NCBI RefSeq assembly: GCF_963678635.1
Contig: NC_087063.1
Location: 42,298,759-42,362,758 of the forward strand
Source: Symsagittifera roscoffensis
Lineage: Eukaryota > Xenacoelomorpha > Acoela > Convolutidae
Direction of reading: 5' to 3'
Length of the DNA stretch: 64,000 bases
Shown here one piece after another: positions 12,701-21,998 of this stretch (the first letter of the stretch is position 1; every line of letters begins with the position of its first letter). Made by a program: the position numbers and the translations under genes. The notes under the pieces are model-generated. The model had not been told where the DNA came from. It made no database searches and saw only the letters and a list, made by a program, of their open reading frames with translations.

Positions 12701-13225
12701 ATTGCTGAAAACTACCATTTAAAGTTTAGTCTTAATTTCTTGAGTTTCTGCCGGATATCAGATAAAGTTTATGATATTCACGTTTATGATAAGAATTATA
12801 GTCCAGACTTTCGAAGTATGCCCAGACTTTTGCGACAAGGCCCAGACTTTTGTCTTGAGAATCTTTTTTGTCAGTGGTATCTGCTACGAATGTTAAAACA
12901 CAATTGAAACTTTGAAATGAAGTGTAGTGGAATTTAGTGCCGGCAAATCGCACTTTGGTGCTTAGTCACAAAACCGTGCTTGGCATCGTAATGACCCAGT
13001 TCGCGGCGACATTCGCTGCTTCATGTCCACATTTTTGCTGCTTAGAAGTAGTCATATTAGTATTTGTTTATCGCTTTTCTTGAAATCTTTACGCAAAAAA
13101 AAAACACAAACCTGGAATTCCTGCTCCGCATTTTTCTGCGTGATCTTCTCGAAAACTGACTGAACTTTCTGCAACACCGCCAGAAACGGATCCACTTCAG
13201 TTTGTGAGTTCGTTCGCCCAGACAT
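6637..13225 (-). CDS. Non-receptor protein tyrosine phosphatase, PEST-group-like (partial gene, five exons)
   Basis: Five minus-strand exons join in phase: 13112-13225, 8077-8176, 7483-7559, 6928-7062 and 6637-6708, all with GT donors and AG acceptors. They encode about 166 residues. After a 38-residue N-terminal exon come the pTyr-recognition loop (FRKNRYKDILP), the DYINASY motif, the QGP-loop strand (ASQAPLPGTVFDFWLMCW), a core strand (SSILMLC) and GRKKCEQYF. The GRKKCExY segment and the short N-terminus ending EF before the KNRYKDILP block are hallmarks of the PTPN12/PTPN18/PTPN22 (PEST) group of cytosolic phosphatases, which dephosphorylate adhesion and immune-signalling proteins in vertebrates. 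The WPD loop, the HCX5R catalytic loop and any Pro-rich tail would lie left of the window or inside the repeats. Membership in the PTP family is firm; the subgroup is an inference. Confidence 0.85.
6928..7062 (-). CDS. Phosphatase exon with the QGP-equivalent loop and DFWxMxW
   Basis: 45 codons, phase 0 on both sides (CTGCAG|GACTAC; GGACGG|GTATGC). It encodes GLNLMVASQAPLPGTV, FDFWLMCW and SILMLCDFQENGR. The usual TQGPL is SQAPL here, a Gly-to-Ala change in a strongly conserved loop. DFWxMxW is intact. Confidence 0.88.
7483..7559 (-). CDS. Phosphatase exon with the DYINASY motif
   Basis: It begins after TTTTCAG with two bases that complete a Phe codon, then DYNRVTVDSEF, GADH and DYINASYIT, ending at ACA|GTAAGA in phase 0. 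It joins the flanking exons without a frame break and corresponds to the (Y/F)DxxRV ... DYINA block of classical PTPs. Confidence 0.85.
8077..8176 (-). CDS. Phosphatase exon with the pTyr-recognition loop
   Basis: After TTTAG, 33 codons plus one base encode LLELESDAGEKASRM and then FRKNRYKDILP, ending CCAT|GTAAGT. KNRYKDILP is the signature that opens classical PTP domains; its Tyr stacks on the substrate phosphotyrosine. The incoming intron is 4.9 kb and full of repeats. Confidence 0.85.
9150..9446 (-). repeat. Copy of the TGCTCGTATCAGGGCAAAGC dispersed repeat
   Basis: The reverse complement starts CAAGACAGCTCGTATCAGGG at 9446 and continues into TTTTAAGGTCTATGAAGCAGTG, which matches the plus-strand copy at 33399 (TTTTTTAAGGTCCATGAAGCAGTG). 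A CACCATATGCTATATAAAA block near 9150 matches CACACGCTATATAAAGTA in the 33399 copy. A partial second core occurs at 9191-9213. Confidence 0.65.
10465..11065. repeat. Dispersed repeat, unit 1 (pairs with 12545-13035)
   Basis: It shares with the unit at 12545-13035 the blocks TCATGCCTC, AAATCTAAGTTAA, GACTTTCG/CAGACTTTTG and, near its right end, GCTTGGCGTCGAAATGACCC against GCTTGGCATCGTAATGACCC. The family is unknown; the orientation is the same in both. Small tandem copies of AGGGACTTTTTCAAC precede it at 10380-10475. Confidence 0.55.
11220..11345. repeat. Short-period degenerate repeat
   Basis: TCTCGTAAAGTACGA, TCTCGTAAAAAACGA and ACGAGAAAATACGA recur within 125 bp, partly as inverted copies, forming imperfect hairpins. 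No function is evident. Confidence 0.4.
12545..13035. repeat. Dispersed repeat, unit 2
   Basis: Partner of the 10465-11065 unit (see shared blocks there). It contains a small run of CCCAGACTTTTG copies at 12800-12860. It ends about 75 bp before the donor side of the first phosphatase exon. Confidence 0.5.
13112..13225 (-). CDS. Phosphatase exon with the probable start codon
   Basis: An ATG at 13225 opens 38 codons ending in AEQEFQ at a GT donor (CAG|GTTTGT), phase 0. The PEST-group phosphatases start with a similar short helix (about 35-40 residues, Gln/Lys rich, with an LQKVQ-like stretch) before the catalytic domain, which supports this as the first coding exon. The ATG choice rests on that length match. 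No promoter element was recognised upstream. Confidence 0.65.
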
Positions 13226-15084
13226 ATCTCGAAGGCTTGCTTATGGGGATGAGAATTATTTTAGAGATAATGTTACAACCAGTACGCAACTAAACAGGGC
13301 GCAAATAACTTCCGCTAGTTTTCAACTTCAAAAAACAAAATTTGTAGCATTCAGTTAATTTTTATAATAAAAGCTAAATTATTTTTTTTCTATAAAAAAC
13401 TTAATTTTTCTAATGAAAAACTGAGTACCAAGATTATGCTATGATCATGGTCATAATTTAGATTTTTCGAGTAATTCTTCCCTAAGTTCTGTGTAGCGAA
13501 ATGAATGAGAGGGAGTTTTGGTAATCAAATGTTATTAAATGAAACAAAAGACGTTCCGATTTGAACTAGAAGCAGAATTTACTATTTTGAATTAAGTTTA
13601 GCAAAATAAATGTCTGAAGAATTAACTTAAGCTGTTTATATTTCTAGGCTTAACGCGTCCTACGCCTCACGGCTTTCATGGTGACATCAATCTGAGAGTA
13701 AACAAATTGTTTAGGAATGTTTTGATACTAATTTTATGGGTAGCTAAGAGGTATGCACAAATAGTAAGAAAGTTAAAAGTCCCCCCTGCAGTTACATATA
13801 AAACGAGGCAACCATAAATGTTCGTGAACTAATCTGAATTAAGTATAAAACTAGAAAAAATCAAAAGATTTTAAATTACGAGTCAAAATGGTAGATAAAC
13901 GTTCTCAAACTAACATCATAGAACGTTCAAAGCTAGAATATTTGACATTTGGCGATTCTGCACTAATGCAATTAGCGAAGTTGGTCTCGAGCTAGGCAAG
14001 TGAGGCATAGAAGTTCATGCAAACATACCATGCATTCAGTTTGTACACCATTATAACGTCAGTTTGTACACCATTTAGTTTCTTTTGGTAGTTTATGATT
14101 AGTGATGTAATTTGAGAAACGGTGTTTATTTGTGGTTTTTCTAAGACTAGTTTTAAGTTGCGGTTATTTGATGAAGAATAAGGCTATTGTCAAAAAAGCA
14201 CCTGGCTTCAAGGACAGATCAAGGATCTTTTAATTCGGGCGGGGCGCAGGGCTAATAATTTATGACACCCAATTTGGCCGCCCATAAAACCAAAAACTTC
14301 TCGATGAGCCTTTTTGATGTGTGCACGCCAAAAACTATTTATTTTTGTCAAAATCTTCCAATGCGTGCACCCAAGCAGCTTTTCGGCCGGGTGTTAAAAA
14401 TTTACCAACGTCGCTGAAAGTTTCAGAAGCTTGAGTCATTTTATTTTTTTAGGAAAACTCGGAAGTTTGACGGTCTAAAAAAAGCGGACACAGTTTGTTT
14501 TAATTATTAAGAATCCTCCCCCTTCTCGAGAAAATCTTAGATCCGTCTCAAGGAAAATCTAGGAAAAGCTCAACGTATAAATGTAGATTTTTTGCAAAAA
14601 TATTCATTCGTTAGGAAATATGTGTCTGAATAGACAAAAACAGAGATCAATTTTCTCGATACTTTTTGAGATGTTTTTCGATTTTCCATCTCCACCAATT
14701 TCATATCTCGACTTTCACATGATACGACACTTGATTTCACAAAAGAGCTTTCTTTGAAGTACCAAAAATCAGCTGAAAAAACTACCTTAGCACATAGTAC
14801 ATAGCTACTGCCAGTAACTTCTGAATGTTTTCAGACGTTAAACGAACAAAGAAAAAGGAAACCGCAATTTTTGGCAGCAGCTGTTTGGCATAATCGGAAT
14901 ATTCACCATCAGCATTTCAATTCTGTTTGGAAATATGTCAGAACTAACTCGAGATACTAACAAGAGTCAGAACTAACTAGGGCCAGTCAGCAAAAATTAG
15001 ATATCTCAAAATAGTTATTTCTGACACCTCTGTCTTCGTGCCAGATTGCATATCGCTTTTTAGCAGAAGAAAGATGGTATAATG
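13226..15084. other. Upstream region of the phosphatase gene, no gene seen
   Basis: AT-rich, with a 25-base direct repeat around TCAGTTTGTACACCATT at 14037-14078 and what looks like a heavily decayed hAT-type miniature element at about 14235-14560 (GGGCGGGGCGCAGGG ... TTAGATCCGTCTC). No TATA box or CpG-rich promoter can be singled out. Confidence 0.35.
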
Positions 15085-15499
15085 CAGGGGCGGATCTAGG
15101 ATTTTCTCGAGGGGGGAGCGGATTTTCAAACAAAAAATCGAAAACTTTGACGACCTTGTTTTTAGTTCGACCAAATTGATTTTCTGAGCTCTCCCAAAGC
15201 ATTTAAAAGACACTGTTTTAGTCACAAGGCAGGCAAAATTTTGAAAAAAAAAACTGTCCAAAAAGGCGTTTTTAGGCACTTTTTGGAAAATTTGTCCAAA
15301 AAATTGCGTTTTTTCACCGCGCGCTTCCCCCTCAAAATTACTAAAAATTGGCACCAAAGGCGCGGTTTAGAAAAAGTTTAAGATCAGTCAGCAAAAAATT
15401 AAATTGTACAAAGGGGGACCCATTGGGTCGGCAGGTGGTCAATTGCCTGAGGGGGTTGGGGGGGGGGGTTTGTCGGTAGCCCCCCTAAACCCGCTTGTG
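15085..15499. mobile_element. hAT-type miniature element (MITE), copy 1
   Basis: The left end is CAGGGGCGGATCTAGG and the right end is the degraded inverse CCTAAACCCGCTTGTG. The flanks GTATAATG (15077-15084) and GTTGAATG (15500-15507) agree at 6 of 8 bases, as expected for an old 8-bp hAT target duplication. Internal blocks (GAGCTCTCCCAAAGCA, GGCACCAAAGGCGC, GTCAGTCAGCAAAA) recur in the other copies. It has no transposase. Confidence 0.75.
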
Positions 15500-15980
15500 G
15501 TTGAATGGAAGGTTAGCTCTAATCTGCAGCAACGCGAGAAGATTGGCATCGTCAACTTGTGCCTCGTTTCTAGATCAACAGTGACCTCTGCGGATAATTG
15601 GCTGAATCTTTCTCCAGACTTGTACTTTGCATTCAATTTCACCATCTGGGAGAACGTTTTAAAATATATCAATCAAGCTGATAAAATGCTGGCTACAGGG
15701 GCGGATCTAGGACTTTCTCGAGGGGAAGGGGGCGGATTTTCAAAAAATTTCAATTTTTTGTCAACCTTTCTTTGATTTTCCGAGCTCTCCCAAAGCGCTA
15801 AAAAACCCTGTTTTGGTCAACTTTGATTTTCCGAGCTCTCCCAAAGCACTAAAAAACCCTTTTTTGGTCAATTTGTTTGCGCCGTAGGCAAAATTTTAAG
15901 CATTTTTTGGAAAATTTTGACCAAAAAAGTGGCGTTTCTTTTTGCGCGCTCCCCCCTCAAAGTAAGTATATATTGGCGCC

Positions 15981-16283
15981 TGTGGTAAAGGGATGTTAAG
16001 CTTTACTCGTAAATTGAAAATGATTAGTTTCAATACTTTAATTCAAATTGAAACTGTGTTTTTAATTAACATCGTCTTCGGTTCTGTGAGCCAGCTTAAC
16101 AAACGTAACTCGGTACGCAAAGCTTAACAACTAAAACTATCAAATCTACGCAGCGATCAACACTGCATGACCTTGGCCATTACATAATAACAATATATAA
16201 TTATAGATACCAATATGCGATCCAAGGTTAGTGTGCAGCAAAGGTTACTTGGTTACTGCACAAGCAGTATGTGCTGTACCACA
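15981..16283 (-). repeat. 3' LTR of Gypsy B
   Basis: The window strand reads TGTGGTAAAG ... GCTGTACCACA; the outer seven bases form a perfect inverted repeat (TGTGGTA/TACCACA). It is the left-hand LTR because the polypurine tract (minus strand AAGGGGAG, 16284-16291) abuts its inner side. It is 303 bp, the same length as its partner at 21406-21708. Confidence 0.95.
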
Positions 16284-16291
16284 CTCCCCTT
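16284..16291 (-). other. Polypurine tract of Gypsy B
   Basis: Minus-strand AAGGGGAG directly precedes the TGTGGTA start of the 3' LTR, the standard position for the plus-strand primer. Confidence 0.8.
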
Positions 16292-16380
16292 GGACTAACA
16301 AAATTTTAGATAGTATACATATAAAATTTAAATAGTTATGAGTTTTGGTACTCAGTTTAATTTGTTCAACGGTTATGAGT

Positions 16381-17338
16381 TTATATGATTCTCCTTTCTA
16401 ATCTTCCTGCAGCTGTTTTAACTGTGTGTGGGGTTTCTGAAACAAATTTCCCTTTTAATGGGTTAGTCAACGCTTTTTCACTTTTCCGGCTTTCATTGAT
16501 TCTTAGAAGGTTAGTTGAACTTGGCTCTATCTCCTCGAATTTATCTTCAATAAACCCGTATTCCCACGAATACAATAACTCTTTCCGTAAGTCTGGGTTC
16601 ATCGTACTCGTCTTGTCCACTATTCCTAATGTCATTCTAACATAACTCCCAGTCGCCGTTTTATTGTTTGAATAGTTCGCTCAACAAGCCCGCAACCCCG
16701 GTGGTCCCCAACCGGACAGAATTTATGTTCGATACTATTTTCAGAACAGAACTTCTTCATTGTTTTTGCTTTAAATCCCGAGAATTGATCAGTTCTTATT
16801 GATTCCGGTATTCCGTGTGTGTCATATAAGTACGCAGAAATTTCACCGATGATTTTCCCCCGGTCGATTTTGTTATTTTTACTGATAGAAATTTTGAATA
16901 TCTATCTATGGCTGTAAGTTGGTAGATTTACTTCCCTTTCTTATCTTCTAAAGGGCCGGTGTAACCTAATTGCAGCTCTTGTCACGGCTGCCTGAGCAGT
17001 GGAAGAGGTTTTGACTCATTTTTTGGTATAATATATTTAAAAGTCTTACCATATCGCGTACATCTACGACATTCTTCTGCCAAATTCACAATGTCTTTGT
17101 GCATGTGTGGCCACCACAGGTACTTAGATACGTTTAACATCGCTTCTTGTCCTGGGTGACCACGGTGAATCCGTTTGAGTACTGCAGGGCGTAGTTGTCC
17201 CGGAATTGCAAGTCTTCCATCTACTACTATGCAATCGTCCACAACGGCCATTTGATGCCAGAGTGAATTTGTGTATGGTCCCATCAATTCAAATGAGTGG
17301 CGATCTTTCCGTTCTATCACTCTCCTTAGACGATCCAT
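16381..17338 (-). pseudogene. Gypsy B integrase (frame-broken)
   Basis: The zinc-binding domain is intact at 17338-16982: HRGHPGQEAMLNVSKYLWW followed by EECRRC gives the HHCC pattern (HX3H, then CX2C). The core follows at about 16980-16640: TAIDRYSKF (first Asp), IRTDQFSGF (second Asp) and HRGCGLVERTIQTIK (Glu), so all three catalytic acids can be read, but stops and frame changes interrupt the chain. A C-terminal stretch continues in another frame to 16381. Confidence 0.85.
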
Positions 17339-17339
17339 C

Positions 17340-18320
17340 CACGTGTCCTCCGTGGTTAACTCAGCAAGTAAATATTGGTCGAAAAGCTTCGATAAGTTGT
17401 TTAGATTATTGTCTTCTACTTGTTCAGCTAATCGGAATTCTTCCTTTCTGGACTTTCGAACACTCTTCTGTCCCCCAATTAGACTGTTAGACTGACCTCC
17501 GGACTTGAGGTAGAGCTGTCTGCCGTCAGTTCTACTTCGATTATTTTTTGATTGATTCCTTCTGTACTATTCTCCTGTGGCTTAGCATATTGGTTGATGC
17601 TTCCAATTCCAACAAGCTTCCCGGAATTACTTTATCAGCCCGCTCAGATCCTACTAGATCCCAAAACGAAATCAGTTTTTGGGGCTCTGCTTGCGTAGTC
17701 ACTAAATGTGTCGGTGTTGGCGTGATTGACCCGAATCCCTTCTCCGATTGATAATGTCCTTTTTCCGCCATTCAACTTGTGGCGTATCGTCCTCCCCACT
17801 GTCGGAATCCTGTCCTCGATGCACTGTCCTTGTTCTCCTATATGTTGTTTCCGTCACTTGTTCTAATAATTGGTCTCTACTTCTATCCCGTTCCACTATT
17901 TTCACTGTCTTTTTCGGTTTCTAGATATACTTGTTTACTGTGTGAATTTCGTTCACTGATTTTATCGACCGACTGTTTGCAATGAGAAATTTTACATAAA
18001 CTGTACTGCTCAAATTTTGAAAGACTTGAGTTTGGACCGTTTTTGTTCCGGTCGAGCCGTGTTCGTTTTTGGACAGAACGGTTGCTATAGCAACTATGGG
18101 ATGACTTATCTTTCAATTTGTCCAACGTGTTTCTCAATCCAGAATATTCTAGAATATTTTCATTTTGAATTTCTTTTGCTGTATCATTTAACCGACTGCT
18201 TAAGCAGTCGAGTGCTTTATGGAAACATTCAATCGATGCCACAACGAATTTTTTATCTAAATATGTCTCTGGCCACGGCTCCCCGTTTGGTTCTCTTGAC
18301 ATATAATCCACAATTCCCAT
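17340..18320 (-). pseudogene. Gypsy B long RNase H-integrase linker
   Basis: After RNase H, the reading MGIVDYMSREP marks the usual end of the tether. It is followed by about 330 codons of poorly conserved, charged sequence that includes an Arg-rich stretch (RRTRTVHRGQDSDSGEDD). A short KKFVVAS box is shared with copy C (EEFVVAS). The linker is split over several frames. Most Gypsy elements have a much shorter tether here. No catalytic motif is visible. Confidence 0.6.
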
Positions 18321-18395
18321 TTCTTTACCTGATATATGTACTACTTTAAATTGGTAAGGTAATAACCTATCTACCCACCTAGTAAGTCGGGATTG

Positions 18396-19087
18396 TTACG
18401 TTTTGTTAGATTTGTGTTCACCTAAGGCTGATTTAAGAGCCTTATGGTCTGTGGCCAGATTGAATTCTTTCCCCAGTAGATAGTGTTTAAATCTATCTAC
18501 CGCCCAAACTACTGCGAGCAGTTCTAGTTCGTTTGTCGGATACTTTTTTTCTTGAACGCTTAGATAACGTGATGCAAATGCAATGGGCACCCATTCGTTA
18601 TCTTCTATTTTTTTTGTTCTAACGTTGCTCCAAGACTACTATGGCTAGCATCACATTTTACCCGAGTATCTTTCTTAGGATCATAGTAATAGATTTGTGC
18701 GATTCGTGCCACCGCTGTCTTTATCTCTTCAAAGATCATTGAGTGTTCTTCCCCCCACTCGAATTTTTTCACAGGCAATATATCATTCTTCATCTTCTCT
18801 TCCTCATTTTCTTCCCGTAACAATGGTCTGAGTCTGTCAGTTAAACTCGCAGCGTTAGGAATAAACTTAGAAAGATGATTAATACTACCCATGAACGATC
18901 TTAATTGTTTTAAAGACTTCGGGTGTTGCAATTTTAGAATTGCCTCTGTTTTAGTGATTTTCGGTGTTATGCCTTCTGACGTAAGTTTATGACCTAGCCA
19001 GTTCACCTCTGATTGAAAAAATGCACTTTTTTCCAATTTTAACGCTAGATTTTCTTTGTCCAATTTCTTCAAAACATTTGTTACCAA
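18396..19087 (-). pseudogene. Gypsy B reverse transcriptase thumb and RNase H
   Basis: 19087-18605 reads through WLGHKLTSEGITP and LRSFMGSINHLSKFIPN (connection) to KCDASHSSLGATLEQ, the first RNase H Asp. 18590-18396 continues with MPIAFASRYLSVQEKKYPTN, ELELLAVVWA and TDHKALKSAL. The two ORFs are separated by one stop or frame change near 18600. Motif order and spacing are typical of Ty3/Gypsy RNase H. Confidence 0.85.
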
Positions 19088-19125
19088 CTGTTCATGTTCA
19101 TGTTCATCTCCCTTGGATACGATTA

Positions 19126-19669
19126 AATGTCATCCAGGAAAGAGAGGTTTTTTTGCTTGATTCAATGTTCGATCCATCGCTTTTTGAAATTCTGCAGGCA
19201 TATCTGCTAGTCCATAGAACCCGGTTAAGAACCTATATGTTGCTGTTGCCAGTCCACCCACTATATTAAAATTACACAGCTTTGCTGTTTCAGCATTCAG
19301 TTTAATTTGACTATAGGCATATTTCAAATCCAAAACAGTGAAATACGGCATACCAACTGTATTAGCAGTGACTATCTGACTGACTCCATCCAGTAATTCA
19401 TCCACATTCGGCATCTGATATTTGTTTTTATACAGTTGCCTATTTATGGGTTTTGCGTCTAGCGCCAACTTAATGGACTCATCTTTTTTCACAGTAATTA
19501 CTATCGGAGCAATGAAACAGTCACTTGTGCATTTGTCCAATTTTGTTATATGACCTTCTGATAACAGTTTCAATAATTCAGCTTGCACTTTGTCTTGTAT
19601 ATGTATAGGAATCCTCCTACCTTTTTCCTGAATGGGACATAATGGGTATTTCAATTTCGTGTTCACCAC
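19126..19669 (-). pseudogene. Gypsy B reverse transcriptase palm and fingers
   Basis: The frame 19669-19130 contains FIAPIVITVKKD, YFTVLDLKYAYSQI (first catalytic Asp), FYGLADMPAEFQKAMD and then runs into a stop. The remaining catalytic box, FLDDI, can be read at 19126-19140 only in a shifted frame, and LIVSKG just after it is in yet another frame. The active site is therefore present in sequence but out of frame. Confidence 0.85.
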
Positions 19670-20372
19670 ATGGTTTTCGATTCCCCTTTTTGATCAAATA
19701 GGGACGGGAATTTTTGTAAAACTGATTTTTCCTACCTTCCGGCTGCTCACACAGTAGCACGTCAAACCTGGATTTTTGTGATGGAGCAGATGTCTGTGTT
19801 GTTTGTATTCCCAGTTTTCCTTGCAAATCTAAACCCAGAATACATCTGGCTCGGCGTTCTGTAACTAAGAACGTTGCGTCTGTCACTTCCCACCCTGCTT
19901 ACCTGATACTAGTACATAATGCACCAAGTATTTGAATTGGTTGTTTGTTATGATCAATAAATTGCGTCGACAGATTCAATTTTTCAGGTGGAATGAGCTT
20001 TATGTTTGTAGCTCCCTCCATCAGTTGTTTGGCCGTTGTCCAATTCAGAAAAGATACTGGATTTCCCGTGTCAATTGTCATATTGATAATATGTGTATCG
20101 ATTCTTACCAACGCTTTCAAAGCTTTTATTTTGTGCGATCTTGGATCTCTTCTAATATCAATTTTCCGAACATCTTTTGTATCCAACCTCGTTTCTTTAC
20201 CATTGATTTCTGATATCAATTTTTCAACTTTTCCATCTGAGTCCTGTAAGTTTGATTCCACCGCCATGATTTCAAACTCTTCACAGGAATCAAAACTACG
20301 AATTAAGTTGCATTCTTCTACTGAACTAGAATTCTTTTCCGCTTTTTCGTTTACCTGGTTCGATCTACACAT
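19617..20372 (-). pseudogene. Gypsy B zinc knuckle and aspartic protease
   Basis: From the right: CKSCNKPNHFTKMC, a perfect CX2CX4HX4C knuckle (about 20400-20355), then an acidic linker, then VRIDTHIINMTIDTGNPVSF with the protease DTG triad (about 20040), and RRARCILGLDLQGKLGI in the second ORF (19886-19617), the usual ILGxD flap-end motif. One stop lies at about 19890 between the two parts. Confidence 0.8.
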
Positions 20373-20414
20373 TTTTGTGAAGTGATTTGGCTTATTACAA
20401 CTTTTACATGTTTT

Positions 20415-21406
20415 TCAAAATTCCTTCACCAAAGGTTCTACCACACCTAGTACATGGTTTTTTTTTCCAGTTATGTTTTTATCTTTGGTATCGTTCCACT
20501 TCTTCTTGAATTGGTCTCGATTTGCTCGTTTGTAATTCTGATTTTTGTTCCCAACTGCCATAATTGGTTCCTGTTTTATTTTAGTCTGAGGCTCAAAAAT
20601 TTTTCCTCCCATTGAACTTCCTACTACCGATTTTTGAAACGCCTGTGTCGTTTGTTTACTTTGTTGAAATTTAATGGCCCGTTTCAATACTTCATCCGGT
20701 GTGAAAGTTTCAAAAATCAATGTGTCTTGCAATGCAGTATTCTTCATTCGTGATATAAATAGATCTCTCACCAGTTCTTCTAAACCGCCCAATTCGGACC
20801 TAGCTGCTTGTGCAGTTAAAGCCGCATGAAAATACTCCAACGTCTTTCCGGATTCTTGTGTCCTGGTGAATAATCTATATCTCTCGTACGTAATGTTTTT
20901 CGTCTTTTCGAATGATGCCTTAGCTAATCTCACCATCTCTCTGAACTCAATCTTTGAGATTTCGATATGTAGATTTTTCTGTACGGATTTTTTCTTTCCT
21001 TCTGTGCCTAATGCTAAAAATAGACGAGACGTAAGTCGTTTTTGAACTTCGTTATAGAACACATTATATTATGTCCTACCTTCGGACCTCGTTCTCTTCT
21101 CTCTTCCTTTTCGAGTATTACTCTGTCTCTTCTTAATCTATCTCTCGCCTCCCGATCTATTGTTGCCTGAGCAGTTTCATGATCTCCTGGAGTTTCCGGT
21201 CGAGGCATTGGCTCATCAATTACTTCTTTTGATTCTTCTTGCAATATCTCAGGATTTACACTTTCTTTGACTGTCACTGCTAACATAAACTGATCCAACC
21301 AAATTTTGAAATTCCACGGTGGATCCGAGCTAGCGGACGTCCAGAACACTGGGATACCCATGTCTGTTCTATTATCCTGTGCCATGAATCCTGCTGGCTG
21401 CGCCAT
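20415..21406 (-). pseudogene. Gypsy B gag (one frameshift)
   Basis: Gag opens with ATG at 21406-21404, at the LTR-PBS junction. The first ORF (21406-21014) reads MAQPAGFMAQDNRTDMG, IPVFWTSAS and an acidic, Arg/Glu-rich helix. The second (21062-20415) carries the capsid-like part: RLFLALGTEGKKK, KNITYERYRLFTRTQE, LEYFHAALTAQAA, and a first cysteine pair, CTRC. The ORFs overlap by about 50 bases and need a frameshift. A match to copy C gag is clear over the whole length. Confidence 0.85.
21388..21405 (-). other. Primer binding site of Gypsy B (tRNA-Ser type)
   Basis: Minus strand directly after the 5' LTR: TGGCGCAGCCAGCAGGAT. Animal tRNA-Ser 3' ends complement TGGCGCAGCCGGTAGGAT, so only two bases differ over 18. 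The site overlaps gag codons 1 to 7. Confidence 0.8.
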
Positions 21407-21708
21407 GTGTTAAAGTGATGAAAAACTTTACTCGTAAATTGAAAATGATTAGTTTCAATACTTTAATTCAAATTGAAACTGTGTTTTTATTTAACATCAT
21501 CTTCGGTTCTGTGAACCAGCTTAACAAACGTCACTCGGTACGCAAAGCTTAACAACTGAAACTATGAAATCTACGCAGCGATCATCACTGCATGACCTTG
21601 GCCATTACATAATAACAATATATAATTATAGATACCAATATGCGATCCAAGGTTAGTGTGCAGCAAAGGTTACTTGGTTACTGCACATGCAGTATGTGCT
21701 GTACCACA
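21406..21708 (-). repeat. 5' LTR of Gypsy B
   Basis: 303 bp, about 96% identical by hand count to the LTR at 15981. Its outer end (TACCACA) is followed by the GCGCC duplication. Its inner end, minus strand ..TTAACACA, runs straight into the PBS. Confidence 0.95.
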
Positions 21709-21998
21709 GCGCCAACGGCACCTTTAGAAAGTTTTTAGGGTCCGTCACCAAATATGGATATCTCAAAATAGTACTAAGGGGGGCGCCTGGCTGGCCATAT
21801 GCAATTTCTTTTGATATCCAGTGAAGCAGATATATGAATGAAATGTTGCAAGTACAAGCAACCGTTCGAAAATTTAATAACATGGAATCGATAAATACTA
21901 CGCAGAGCGTCGTCAGGAAGTGATCACGGGCAGATCTAGAAATCGAAGGCCGGGCTACTCAATCCTCTAATTGAACATCGCCTTTTTGACACCATCAG

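Larger units (their letters stand above)
8177..13111. other. 4.9 kb phosphatase intron filled with repeats
   Basis: It contains a minus-strand copy of the TGCTCGTATCAG repeat family (about 9150-9446), two related repeat blocks (10465-11065 and 12545-13035) and a short TCTCGTAAA-rich stretch at 11220-11345. No further exon or RNA gene was recognised. Confidence 0.5.
15981..21708 (-). mobile_element. Ty3/Gypsy LTR retrotransposon, copy B (complete, 5728 bp)
   Basis: Two 303-bp LTRs (15981-16283 and 21406-21708) flank the internal region. A 5-bp target duplication, GCGCC, lies at 15976-15980 and 21709-21713. On the minus strand the order is 5' LTR, PBS (tRNA-Ser type), gag, protease, reverse transcriptase, RNase H, linker, integrase, polypurine tract, 3' LTR. 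By hand count the LTRs differ at about 13 of 303 positions, so insertion is not very recent. Several frames are broken (gag, reverse transcriptase active site, integrase), so this copy is probably non-autonomous. It is related to copies A and C, but its LTR sequence differs, so it is another family or subfamily. Confidence 0.95.
15696..21789. mobile_element. hAT-type MITE, copy 2, split by Gypsy B
   Basis: It starts CAGGGGCGGATCTAGG at 15696. The body runs to TATATTGGCGCC (15980), is interrupted by the LTR element, and resumes at GCGCCAACGGCACCTTTAG (21709) to end at 21789. Flanking 8-mers GCTGGCTA (15688-15695) and GCTGGCCA (21790-21797) match at 7 of 8. Removing Gypsy B and one GCGCC copy restores the order of blocks seen in the copies at 15085 and 37109. 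The right terminal repeat is partly deleted. Confidence 0.8.

Noticed and set aside
15404..15775. 123-codon plus-strand ORF
   Set aside because: Runs through the G-rich end of one MITE and the start of another; low-complexity and repeat derived.
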